From G020348185 sp964525045 (lineage in GTDB: Bacteria; Nitrospirota; Nitrospiria; Nitrospirales; UBA8639): DNA of 64,000 nucleotides. The stretch spans positions 62,001 through 126,000 of the forward strand of contig CAZGFD010000011.1 in NCBI GenBank assembly GCA_964525045.1, read 5' to 3'. Below the pieces are notes generated by a model. The model was given only the letters and a program-made list of their open reading frames with translations, was not told the DNA's origin and searched no databases. Position numbers and translations under genes: made by a program. Of this stretch, positions 52,691 to 61,666 are shown in pieces (position 1 is the first letter of the stretch; each line of letters starts with the position of its first letter).

Positions 52691-54913
52691 TTAGGTCTTT
52701 TGTACGAGAATGCTAGCATAAGCCTCGTGACCGTTGTTAATGGATTGATAGCGAATCACGGTAAGACCCTCAAATAGTTTGAGAAGTTCGTTGGGTTGGA
52801 GCAAATATTTTTGTCGAAACCCTGGTTGGTATTTCAAATGATCGATGGTATAGGTTTCCACCAAGGCCATTCCCCCCGGCTTGAGAGCCGAGATAATCTG
52901 CGGGAACAAGTTCCGTTGAAGGTAGTATGCGCAGATAATCACGTTATAGGTGTTAGGAGCTAGCTTGACCTCTTCAAGGTCGACAACTTTTGTTGTAATC
53001 TGGACGTCGTGCTCAGCAGCCAATGCTTCGGCTTTTCTCAGGTTCGTCTCCGACATATCAATGCCGGTCACCGAGAACCCCTTTCTTGCCAAAAAGACCC
53101 CATTTCGTCCCTCACCCATTGCTACATCGAGGGCAGTTCCCTTAGGGAGTATGTCTATATATTGTCTCAAAAACGGGATAGGTTCCTTCCCGGAAATATA
53201 TGGTAAATGCATTTCACTTGCTTGGGCTGTAAGAGGGTGAGGTCTCACTAATACCATCCACTCCACCGACCCATCGAATATAACCTTTGCTTCCCATAAC
53301 TTCGGAGATTTTGTAGGAAGGACAAAGCTGGAAGGTTCTCTGAATTGGCCCGTTTTATTTTTATTATATGCCGTTGGTTCGAGTGAAGGAATGACAGGAG
53401 GACGGGAATTTTGCCCTTGAATGAGCACCGTGCCAGCCTGGCGGACAATATCATCTAGTATCACCTCAGTCTCTCCGAAGTGATTGTAGATTTTCTGATT
53501 CCATTTATGGAAAACAAAAAAGTTCGGATACAGGGAGGAAAGTTGTTGAGAAAAATGTTTACGAGCTAGAATGTTCCCAAAGCTGAGGGCATATGGAATA
53601 CTAGAAGAGCGATAATAATAAATGGTGGTAGTATCAACGAGGTGATTGTCAGTTTTGAACCGGTGCGCCTCTTGCCAATATTTTACTCCAGCGGCAGCGA
53701 GTTCCATCTCTCTTGGTAACTGGTGAATGGTTATACCCATAATCATAATGAAAATACAAATTAAGTAAGTAATTTTTCCCCAGGATAATAATTTCAGCTT
53801 GGGATTAAGTGGCATGGCAGGCCACCTCCAGGAAAGGACAGCCAATAATCCGGTCAGGCCCAGCACGGGAGTGAGATAGTGCAAACGGGCCCACGGCCCA
53901 TTGGCTACGAGTATAATTTGGGCAGATAGTGTGAACACCAGACCGCCCCAAAGCCGTAAATTCCAAAATGCAGTGTTGTTTGCTTCTCTATGGGATTTGA
54001 CGAGCAAGACCAGAAGACCCTGTGCCAAAAATATTAACACCAAGAGTAATAATGGTTTTTCGAGTTTCCAAATGTTCTCTAGTAAGAGGGTCATTCCATC
54101 GATCATGGCTTGAAATTTGGTGCTTCCCAATTCTACGGGTCGATTATATCCCTCGCGGGCACCAAGGTGTTCGAAAGTGAATCGTATAAACCCGAAAAAA
54201 TTCATGAGGGGGTTGGCTGTCAAGATAAGGAAAACAATTCCTGATATTCCCAGATAAAAGGCATAATTGATCCTTTTGAGCAAGACGAGTGGAAAAAACC
54301 AAAGTGGCAAAAACGTGAGTTTTAAGCCCATTCCCATCCCTGTTATTAAACCGTATTGCCAATAAGGTTCTTTTTGAGATCCCTGCTGAACCTGATGGTG
54401 ATGGTACAGTACGGTGATGGCAAGCCAAATTCCGAGTATCAACAGCATTGGCTCGGGGGACATCCGGGCAAAGCTATTGCGAGCCGTATAGCTCATAAGA
54501 ATACCGACTTGCATAAGGAGGGCGGCGACTCTATCTCCTGTCCATCTAAAGGTCAACCAGCCGGCGATGAGGAGGGTGGCTAATAGAATGCTCAGAAGAA
54601 TTATATGCATGTGGCCTAAATAAAATTCAGGTCGGGTCAACACCTCGGTGACTAATTCCTCTTTACCCTTTAAAAAGTTTATGGCATACAACCATATGGC
54701 TCCCGCCCATTCTAAAGTGGAGCCAGGATGCTCATAAAGACCAACGGGCAATCCTTGAGTCAGGGACAGTGAGTTCATTAAATAGGCATATTCTGGATCC
54801 AGGTTCTTCCCAAGCCAAAAGGGACCGCTAGCCTGTCGTAAGATGGTTGCGAACGCAACAATGAATGAGGGTACAATAAAGACCCATAGGTGCTTCATAT
54901 GCCACATACTCAT
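52691..54913 (-). CDS. Fusion of a GT39/ArnT-like membrane glycosyltransferase and a TehB-like methyltransferase
   Basis: A 740-residue protein. Residues 1-420 form about 10-12 membrane helices with features of the GT-C PMT/ArnT group (LDPEYAYLMNSL with an early Asp-Pro-Glu in the first periplasmic loop, LYEHPGSTLEW), so the enzyme probably uses a polyprenyl-phosphate sugar on the periplasmic side. After a soluble linker, residues about 545-740 are a methyltransferase: GTALDVAMGEGRNGVFLARKG, GIDMSETNLRKAEALA, VIICAYYLQRNLFPQIISALKPGG. If the topology reading is right, the two domains could face opposite sides of the membrane. I used ATG 54913. It is convergent with the 50953 fusion. Confidence 0.75.
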   Translation of the reverse strand: MSMWHMKHLWVFIVPSFIVAFATILRQASGPFWLGKNLDPEYAYLMNSLSLTQGLPVGLYEHPGSTLEWAGAIWLYAINFLKGKEELVTEVLTRPEFYLGHMHIILLSILLATLLIAGWLTFRWTGDRVAALLMQVGILMSYTARNSFARMSPEPMLLILGIWLAITVLYHHHQVQQGSQKEPYWQYGLITGMGMGLKLTFLPLWFFPLVLLKRINYAFYLGISGIVFLILTANPLMNFFGFIRFTFEHLGAREGYNRPVELGSTKFQAMIDGMTLLLENIWKLEKPLLLLVLIFLAQGLLVLLVKSHREANNTAFWNLRLWGGLVFTLSAQIILVANGPWARLHYLTPVLGLTGLLAVLSWRWPAMPLNPKLKLLSWGKITYLICIFIMIMGITIHQLPREMELAAAGVKYWQEAHRFKTDNHLVDTTTIYYYRSSSIPYALSFGNILARKHFSQQLSSLYPNFFVFHKWNQKIYNHFGETEVILDDIVRQAGTVLIQGQNSRPPVIPSLEPTAYNKNKTGQFREPSSFVLPTKSPKLWEAKVIFDGSVEWMVLVRPHPLTAQASEMHLPYISGKEPIPFLRQYIDILPKGTALDVAMGEGRNGVFLARKGFSVTGIDMSETNLRKAEALAAEHDVQITTKVVDLEEVKLAPNTYNVIICAYYLQRNLFPQIISALKPGGMALVETYTIDHLKYQPGFRQKYLLQPNELLKLFEGLTVIRYQSINNGHEAYASILVQKT

Positions 54914-55301
54914 CAACTACATTTCAGTTGGAAGAAAATGTTGGTAAAGGCGTGTATGGGTAATTGGGCTAAAGGTGGAGAGTATCTCTGATATTGTAAT
55001 CAATAAGCAAGAAGATCCGTCAGTTCGTAAGGGCGATAGTGATTCAGACCGAAAAGGCCCAGGACTTTCTTATGCACCATATTTCAAAATGCTTTTGCGA
55101 TTTGATTCCCCTGTGCCGCACGTGGAAGATGACCATTCCCCATTAATTTTTTCATGCAATTCCTCCTCGTTGTAAATTCGGCACATTGAAATGGTGGGTG
55201 CTGGTATTGGCCTTTTTCAGGAAGTCTAAAAGGCAATCTCTTCATGGGGTGTGGAAAGACAGTGGTCTTAGGTTTAGGGAACCGAAGGGAATCTGACAAC
55301 A
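54914..55301. other. Divergent intergenic region between membrane glycosyltransferase and SGNH hydrolase genes
   Basis: About 390 bases that should hold promoters for both flanking genes. It also contains a 23-codon minus-strand frame with an excellent ribosome-binding site, listed separately. No other structure seen. Confidence 0.4.
55084..55155 (-). CDS. Possible 23-residue leader peptide or small protein
   Basis: ATG at 55155 is preceded by AGGAGG six bases upstream, the best ribosome-binding site I saw in the window, and the frame runs 23 codons (starting MKKLMGNGHLPRA, ending AKAF) to a TGA. It lies about 170 bases upstream of the minus-strand fusion gene at 54913 on the same strand. 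It may be a leader peptide, a small protein, or the decayed start of a lost gene. No family match. Confidence 0.3.
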   Translation of the reverse strand: MKKLMGNGHLPRAAQGNQIAKAF

Positions 55302-56387
55302 ATGGAAAAGAAAATAAGAATAGAAGTCTTTTTGGGAAGGATGTTCCTTTTGTGTATCTGCATTCTTGTTTCTTTTTTATTCATCGATTACCTGAGTACC
55401 TTTTTCATCTCGAGTCGTTCTCCGCTTGAAAGACGGCTACCGGTCGGGCAGGCTAGACAACCAAGGCCCTATGTCATGTTTGGCGGTATTGCCAACGGTG
55501 GAATGTTTAATTCTCAGGGGTATATTGGAAAAGTTCCCCAAATCCCCAAAAAAGAAGGGGAGTATCGGATTTTTATGTTAGGAGGATCCACGGTTGTCCT
55601 AGGGAACCCCCCTCTAGCTGAACTCTTAGAGCAGCATTTTGCAGGTACGGGGTTATCCCATGTGAAAATTTATAACTACGGGGTGGTGTCCTCGGTATCA
55701 GGCCAAGATTTGGCGCGAATCGTTTACGAAATATCTGACTTAGAACCCAACCTCATCATTTTTTATAATGGCGCCAATGACTCTATTCATTCAAGATTTT
55801 TTGATCCCAGGCCTGGGTATCCATTTAATTTTCTAGTGTATGAAAGGAATCCGCTTTTGGAAAGTTCTGTCAAGGACTATCCGACCTTGGCCTTGCTGGC
55901 TTACGGCAGTAATATCCTTCGATCGATATTTTCGACTTACTTTGTGGATGAATTTGTGTCTCTGAACTCACTCAGAAAGCAATCACGATGGATGACCGAA
56001 GGGTGGAAAGAAAGCGTTGCGGAAGTGTATCTCAATAATGTCGTCAAGGCAGGCAAAGTCTCAAAGGGATTCAATGCAGATTTTGTTGCATTTTTCCAAC
56101 CACTTCTTTATTTCAAGAACCAACTCGCTGATGAAGAAAAGGCTTTTTTTCGAGAAAATGAAAAGAACTATTATCTCGATATTCGAGAACGGATTATTTC
56201 AAAAATTAACCAGGTCAAAAAGGAATCTGGTGTTCAGGTTGTGGATATGAGTCTTATATATAAGGATACGAGCGACTGGGTATTCACGGATGTCGTTCAT
56301 ACCAGACAAACGAGTAAGAAAGTAGTGGCCGAGGCGATGTTTGATCATCTCGCGAGTCTCCCCCTGATTCAAAGCATCAATAAATAA
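55302..56387 (+). CDS. SGNH/GDSL-like hydrolase with N-terminal membrane anchor
   Basis: A 361-residue protein with one transmembrane helix (residues about 14-36) and a periplasmic SGNH domain. It has FMLGGSTVVLG (nucleophile Ser block), IFYNGANDSIHS (Gly/Asn block, GxND) and FTDVVHTRQTSKK with the catalytic Asp-x-x-His near the C-terminus. Such proteins in polysaccharide loci often act as O-acetyl esterases or transferases. It starts at ATG 55302. It precedes gmd and fcl by about 150 bases and may belong to the same unit. Confidence 0.8.
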   Translation: MEKKIRIEVFLGRMFLLCICILVSFLFIDYLSTFFISSRSPLERRLPVGQARQPRPYVMFGGIANGGMFNSQGYIGKVPQIPKKEGEYRIFMLGGSTVVLGNPPLAELLEQHFAGTGLSHVKIYNYGVVSSVSGQDLARIVYEISDLEPNLIIFYNGANDSIHSRFFDPRPGYPFNFLVYERNPLLESSVKDYPTLALLAYGSNILRSIFSTYFVDEFVSLNSLRKQSRWMTEGWKESVAEVYLNNVVKAGKVSKGFNADFVAFFQPLLYFKNQLADEEKAFFRENEKNYYLDIRERIISKINQVKKESGVQVVDMSLIYKDTSDWVFTDVVHTRQTSKKVVAEAMFDHLASLPLIQSINK

Positions 56388-56541
56388 GGATGAAATTTGG
56401 AGCGACAAAGACAGGGTTAAAGTTCTTTGGACTTGTGATTGTGCCTCGGACCCGGTTTTCAGCGGTAGAAGGTGTGAACATCACTCTTCTTGATATCCAC
56501 TCCCAAGTTTGTTAAAAAATCTTGCTCCCCCCACAACATCT

Positions 56542-57552
56542 ATGAAAGCTCTCATAACTGGCATTACCGGGCAGGATGGATCTTACCTGACAGAGTTTCT
56601 TCTCTCAAAGGGCTACGAGGTCTACGGAATTATTCGACGATCCAGTTCTTTCAATACCGGAAGGATTGATCCGTTCTATGAGGACCCCAATGTCCCTGAT
56701 GCCAAACTCCATCTCATTTTTGGGGACCTCAACGATGCCAGTTCCCTCAACAGGATTCTTCGAACCGTAAAACCTGATGAGATTTATAATCTTGGCGCTC
56801 AGAGTCATGTACGAGTCAGTTTCGATATTCCCGAATATACGGCTGAAGTGACAGGGCTTGGGACCCTTCGACTTTTGGAGGCGATTCGAGAGACTGGCTT
56901 GACTCCGAAATTCTATCAAGCCTCCTCCAGTGAAATGTTTGGTAAGGTCCGGCAAATTCCTCAGACCGAAATGACTCCGTTTTATCCTCGAAGTCCCTAT
57001 GGGGTATCTAAAGTCTTCTCCTATTGGGCGACGGTGAATTATCGAGAAGCCTACAATCTCTTTGCCTGCAATGGCATCCTCTTTAATCATGAATCTCCTC
57101 GGAGAGGGGAAACGTTCGTCACCCGGAAAATCACCAAAGCGGCAGCAAGGATTAAGCTCGGCCTCCAACAGGAATTGTACCTGGGAAATCTCGATGCCCA
57201 ACGAGATTGGGGGTATGCGAGGGATTATGTCGAAGCGATGTGGCTTATGCTGCAACAAAAGGAAGCTGAGGATTATGTGATTGCAACTGGAGAGACCCAT
57301 ACCGTCAGAGAACTATTGGCGTTGGCCTTTGGTTCACTGGATCTGGATTGGGAGAAGCACGTGATTATTTCTCCGCGTTATTACCGACCGACTGAAGTTG
57401 ATTGTTTAATAGGAGACGCGAGCAAGGCAAAAAAGAAATTGGGGTGGGAGCCAAGCGTCTCGTTTCCGGACCTCATTAAAATGATGGTTGAAGCCGATCT
57501 CCGAGCAGAACGCCTTAAGCTGGAAGGCGTTAAGAGTCAACCTCATCATTAA
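56542..57552 (+). CDS. gmd: GDP-mannose 4,6-dehydratase
   Basis: Converts GDP-D-mannose to GDP-4-keto-6-deoxymannose, the first step to GDP-L-fucose, GDP-rhamnose or GDP-perosamine. The 336-residue SDR has ALITGITGQDGSYLTEFLL, IIRRSSSFNTGRIDPFYEDP, YNLGAQSHVRVSF, QASSSEMFG, SPYGVSKVFSYW (YxxxK), and NHESPRRGETFVTRKITKAA, which is diagnostic for Gmd. I used ATG 56542, where the Rossmann strand begins, rather than the TTG at 56509. It is followed 110 bases later by fcl, the usual partner, so GDP-L-fucose is the expected product. Confidence 0.96.
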   Translation: MKALITGITGQDGSYLTEFLLSKGYEVYGIIRRSSSFNTGRIDPFYEDPNVPDAKLHLIFGDLNDASSLNRILRTVKPDEIYNLGAQSHVRVSFDIPEYTAEVTGLGTLRLLEAIRETGLTPKFYQASSSEMFGKVRQIPQTEMTPFYPRSPYGVSKVFSYWATVNYREAYNLFACNGILFNHESPRRGETFVTRKITKAAARIKLGLQQELYLGNLDAQRDWGYARDYVEAMWLMLQQKEAEDYVIATGETHTVRELLALAFGSLDLDWEKHVIISPRYYRPTEVDCLIGDASKAKKKLGWEPSVSFPDLIKMMVEADLRAERLKLEGVKSQPHH

Positions 57553-57662
57553 TCCAGTCTTTGTCTATTCAGTAGGTTTTCAGGAAAGAGCAATAGGAAT
57601 GGAATCAGGCAGAGAATTCAATCTTTGGTTTTCAATCCTGTTCAATCTGACAAAAACGTGAG

Positions 57663-58616
57663 ATGAGTTTTTGGGATAAGAAGAAAGTTACGGTTACGGG
57701 GGGGGCAGGGTTTCTGGGCTCCTTTGTTGTTCAAAAACTCCACCAGGCCGGTTGTCAGCAAGTATTTATTCCCAGGAGCAGAGATTACAATTTAATAGAG
57801 TTAAAGGGAGTCGAGAGCCTGTACCAGGATGCCCAGCCTGATATTGTTATCCATCTTGCAGCCCAAGTTGGGGGGATTGGAGCTAATCAGGAAAATCCGG
57901 GAAAATTCTTTTATGATAATCTGATGATGGGCACCCAAATGATAGAAGTAGGACGACGGGTCGGACTTGAGAAATTTGTGGCGGTTGGAACTATCTGTGC
58001 CTATCCCAAATTTGCTCCCATCCCTTTCAAGGAGGAGGACCTTTGGAATGGGTACCCGGAGGAAACCAATGCACCTTACGGGTTAGCCAAAAAAATGTTG
58101 CTGGTTCAATCACAGGCCTATCGTCAGCAATACGGATTCAATTCCATAGTTCTGTTTCCGGTCAATTTATATGGACCACGCGACAATTTTGATCTCGATA
58201 CCTCCCATGTCATACCAGCATTAATACGAAAATGTTTCGAAGCCATTGAGAGACAAGATAACACCATCACGCTGTGGGGAACGGGAAACCCCACCAGAGA
58301 GTTCCTCTTTGTGGAAGATGCTGCCAATGGCATTCTGCTTGCCGCCGAACGATACAATAGCAGTGAGCCGATTAATCTTGGATCCGGGGAAGAGATCTCT
58401 ATCAAGGATTTAGCTGCACTTATTACCAAACTCAGCGGTTTCGGGGGGGACATTAGATGGGATTCAACCCGACCGGATGGCCAGCCTCGGAGGTGCTTGG
58501 ATATTTCACGGGCTGGGAATGAGTTTGGGTTTAACGCACAGATTAAGTTAGAAGATGGAATAAGGAAAACCATTGAATGGTATGCTTTGGAGAGAAATTC
58601 CCAATTACCAAGATAA
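57663..58616 (+). CDS. fcl: GDP-L-fucose synthase
   Basis: Epimerises and reduces the Gmd product to GDP-L-fucose. The 317-residue SDR has VTVTGGAGFLGSFVVQKL, HLAAQVGGIGANQENPGKF, VGTICAYPKFAPIPFKEED, APYGLAKKMLLVQ (YxxxK), and NLYGPRDNFDLDTSHVIPAL, all typical of Fcl/WcaG. It starts at ATG 57663. Its C-terminus is unlike the remnant at 41733, so that fragment comes from another fcl-like gene. With gmd it supplies fucose to the local glycan. Confidence 0.95.
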   Translation: MSFWDKKKVTVTGGAGFLGSFVVQKLHQAGCQQVFIPRSRDYNLIELKGVESLYQDAQPDIVIHLAAQVGGIGANQENPGKFFYDNLMMGTQMIEVGRRVGLEKFVAVGTICAYPKFAPIPFKEEDLWNGYPEETNAPYGLAKKMLLVQSQAYRQQYGFNSIVLFPVNLYGPRDNFDLDTSHVIPALIRKCFEAIERQDNTITLWGTGNPTREFLFVEDAANGILLAAERYNSSEPINLGSGEEISIKDLAALITKLSGFGGDIRWDSTRPDGQPRRCLDISRAGNEFGFNAQIKLEDGIRKTIEWYALERNSQLPR

Positions 58617-58788
58617 CGGGGCCTGACGAATCCTCCTTATTCCCCATCCCTCTCCTTTTCCCTGCTAAAGTTCTCGACAAAAGTTATACATACGCTGAGG
58701 AACAACTGATCTTTAGGCCGATGATGAACCTAGGGAAGGCGTTTGCCTAAAGGTTTGTGAAGAAGTGATGACGGCAGAGGTATAAGCC

Positions 58789-59577
58789 ATGTCACCAAGT
58801 AAGTGGTCACATCGATTTATTCACCGTAATTGGATGAAAATCCCGCCAAGGTCATTTAAAGGGTGGATACTACGCCTTCCCCTTCGTTTAATTCCAAAAA
58901 GTTCCATCCTTACAGTCCTGACGGGGTTGAATCGCGGAATGAAATGGAACGTCGGGTCCAGTGTGTACAGCTGTTGGATAGGAACCTATGAATTGGAAAT
59001 CCAGAAGGTTATCCAGGCCTTCATTAAGCCTGGCATGACCGTCCTTGATATTGGCGCGAATGCCGGTTTTTATACCTTGGCATTTTCCCGCCTTGTAGGG
59101 GAAAATGGACGAGTTTGGGCCTTCGAGCCATTGGCTGAAAATATGCAGAATCTGTTGAGGCATGTCACAATCAATCAAGTGCAAAATGTGACCCTTGTAC
59201 AAGCGGCCATAGCGTCTGAACCCGATCTCGGATTTTTTCATATTTCTGACAATAGGCATACAGGCTCGATAGCTAGGGAGGGGCAGTATCGAGTGCCAAC
59301 ATTGTCCTTGGACGAATTGATGGATCGGAATGAATTCATTGCCCCCGATCTCATTAAGATGGATGTGGAAGGCGCTGAGTCTTCCATACTGGAAGGCGCT
59401 GAAAAGTTATTAGGCGAAAAAAAGTCGGTGCTGTTCATTAGCCTTCATGGAGAACAACAAAAGAAACGTTGCCAAAATTTGCTGCTAGCAGCAGGATACA
59501 GAATCTTTATCTTGGATGGGACAGAACTTCACGATGACCATTTTGATGAAAATGAAATTTATGCGATACCGTGGTAA
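58789..59577 (+). CDS. FkbM-family methyltransferase
   Basis: A 262-residue SAM-dependent methyltransferase: MTVLDIGANAGFYTLAFSRLVG (SAM loop), VWAFEPLAENMQNLL (acidic loop) and PDLIKMDVEGAESSILEGAEKLL, the FkbM hallmark. It starts at ATG 58789 with AGAGGT about 8 bases upstream. It lies 170 bases after fcl, so it may methylate fucose or a neighbouring sugar. It is the fourth FkbM protein in the window; the others are at 26820, 38590 and 50089. Confidence 0.88.
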   Translation: MSPSKWSHRFIHRNWMKIPPRSFKGWILRLPLRLIPKSSILTVLTGLNRGMKWNVGSSVYSCWIGTYELEIQKVIQAFIKPGMTVLDIGANAGFYTLAFSRLVGENGRVWAFEPLAENMQNLLRHVTINQVQNVTLVQAAIASEPDLGFFHISDNRHTGSIAREGQYRVPTLSLDELMDRNEFIAPDLIKMDVEGAESSILEGAEKLLGEKKSVLFISLHGEQQKKRCQNLLLAAGYRIFILDGTELHDDHFDENEIYAIPW

Positions 59578-59724
59578 AGGAATGGAGCCTTATACCAAGG
59601 GATTGGGATTCAGGAAATTTCTACATTTAATGTCTTAAACATTGAACTTAACATTTGGGGAGGGGTGGTAAAAGATTATCGCCTCCACCGGAACTTCTCA
59701 CGACTGAGTATCGGATAGAAACAA

Positions 59725-61032
59725 GTGATTGGCCAGATCGAGAAAATCATAAATCATCCTGTTAGGTGGGCTACCGTGATCTCTGTTCTAACTGGAATTT
59801 ATGGCCAAGGTACCCTTTTGTTGAGCGGAGTATTAGTAGCTCGAATTCTTGGTGTAGAGGACCGTGGATACCTGGCCTTGTTGGTGGTTTTTCCAACTTT
59901 GTGTTCTCAATTAGTAGGATTGGGGTTTCCGATTGCCATTACTTATCAGATTTCGGCAAATCCAAATCAATTACCCAAAATACTGAATTTGGCTGGTAAA
60001 ACTTTTGCCATCCAGGCATTAGTCATTGTCATCGTGCATGGGATGATTATGTGGTTTTTCCTGGGTAACTACCCTGATTTTCCCCGAGTCACGGGGTATT
60101 TGACACTTTTAGCTGGTCCAACCATGCTAGCGATCCAGTACGGGCTTGCCTTTTTCCAAGGCATTGGAAAATTTTACCATCTCAATATTTTAAGGATACT
60201 CTTGACGACATCCTATGCACTCATGGTCCTGAGTCTTTTTCTGACTGAAACGGGAGATCTACATCGTGTGACCATGATTTGGGTTATCGCCGCAATTTTT
60301 GCCGGAACCGTGGCCTTTGAATTAGTCCGAAGATTGAAACATCCTATGACAGAAAAAATGGCCTTGGATAACCCACCATCCCAAAAAGAGATGCTCAAAT
60401 TTGGGTTAAAAGGCCTTTTGGGTTCTACTTCTCCGATGGACACATTTAGGCTTGATCAATTGGTGGCAGGATTGATCCTGTCTCCAATCGCTCTAGGACT
60501 GTATGTTGTGGGGGGGGCATTTGGGACCCTCGCACGTTTAATAGCTCAAAGTGCGTCCATGGTTGCCTATCCAACAATTGCGAATAGGCAGGATCGCGAA
60601 GCCGCAGGGAGAACAATGTGGCGCTTTTTTTGGGCAGTCTCGCTTGTTAATGGATTGTTGACGATTATCTTAATTGTATCCGTACCATGGCTCGTTCCTT
60701 TATTTTTTGGTGACGCGTTCAATGAAGCTATCCTTCTAGCTCAGATACTTTTAATTGGGGCGGCATTGATGGCTTCGCGACGGGTGCTCGTAGAATGTTT
60801 ACGGGGTCTGGGCCAACCTCAGGTTTCGACTTTTGCAGAAATTTCAATGTATCCTTGGTTATTTACCGGCGGGGTTTTTCTCCTATGGAACTATGGGGTG
60901 CAGGGTTTGGCATCCGGAGTGGCTATTGGGTTTGGTATTTCTCTTATTGTGGCCTTGGGGTTTGCCTTGGGACAAAAACGAGCGGCCATAACCTTTTCCC
61001 CTCGGTCGGAAGTAAGAAATACCTTGTCATGA
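59725..61032 (+). CDS. Wzx-type polysaccharide flippase (MATE/MOP superfamily)
   Basis: A 435-residue membrane protein with about 12 hydrophobic segments and the oligosaccharide-flippase pattern. It has LTGIYGQGTLLLSGVLVARILGVEDRG at the N-terminus (the RxxGVExxGxxA-like element), GLGFPIAITYQIS, and LRGLGQPQVSTFAEI in the second half. It would flip lipid-linked repeat units. The start is GTG at 59725 without a clear ribosome-binding site. It is distinct from the flippase at 4933. A ligase/polymerase-family gene follows at 61667. Confidence 0.85.
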   Translation: MIGQIEKIINHPVRWATVISVLTGIYGQGTLLLSGVLVARILGVEDRGYLALLVVFPTLCSQLVGLGFPIAITYQISANPNQLPKILNLAGKTFAIQALVIVIVHGMIMWFFLGNYPDFPRVTGYLTLLAGPTMLAIQYGLAFFQGIGKFYHLNILRILLTTSYALMVLSLFLTETGDLHRVTMIWVIAAIFAGTVAFELVRRLKHPMTEKMALDNPPSQKEMLKFGLKGLLGSTSPMDTFRLDQLVAGLILSPIALGLYVVGGAFGTLARLIAQSASMVAYPTIANRQDREAAGRTMWRFFWAVSLVNGLLTIILIVSVPWLVPLFFGDAFNEAILLAQILLIGAALMASRRVLVECLRGLGQPQVSTFAEISMYPWLFTGGVFLLWNYGVQGLASGVAIGFGISLIVALGFALGQKRAAITFSPRSEVRNTLS

Positions 61033-61666
61033 GGTAGAGATCTGGCACCCTACGAACCTGTGAATGACAATGTTAGAATCATATTCCTCATGGGCAGTGA
61101 AGACTCCTGGGTAAGAGTCACGTTTTTTGGATGTTCCGTCTTGTGCTCTGTCATAGAAGCCTTATACAATCCTTTGCCAGCTTCAAATAATAATACACAT
61201 TAGAAATAAGGCCATTAATGGGCTTGAAAACATATGGTCTTACGACAACACACCCATTGGAGTTAGGTGCCGGGGAGAACAGGTGACGTATCCCTTTGAA
61301 TCCATCGATTGGGGGAAAAATTGACGACACTTATTTTCCCATTGCAAAGACTTCAATGAAAAAAGACAGATACGTTCGGCCTAGAAGGTCTTCTCACGAT
61401 TTCAGGAAATTTCTGTATTTAGACTATGTCATGACTTTCGATTTGGATGAAATTGTTCTTACGTATTGTTGCCTTTTGCCTGGGATAGCTTTCGCATCTG
61501 ATTGCCCAAAAGGAATGAAACTTTTCTGTGCCGTTCTCGGACGAATTGAATGTTTGGGTCAGGCATAAATTTAGAAAAATATACGTCATTTTAGTATGTG
61601 TGAAGAAAATATTATTCTGAGGAATCTAACTGTATCATCTTCTAACAAATCTTTAATGGTGTTTGA
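61033..61666. other. Intergenic region, no recognisable gene
   Basis: About 630 AT-rich bases. One frame (61296-61568, 90 codons from a TTG) is open, but its product resembles nothing and has no visible ribosome-binding site; I regard it as chance. Confidence 0.45.

Noticed and set aside
61296..61568. 90-codon frame before the repeat-bearing ligase gene
   Set aside because: TTG start without ribosome-binding site and no recognisable features.
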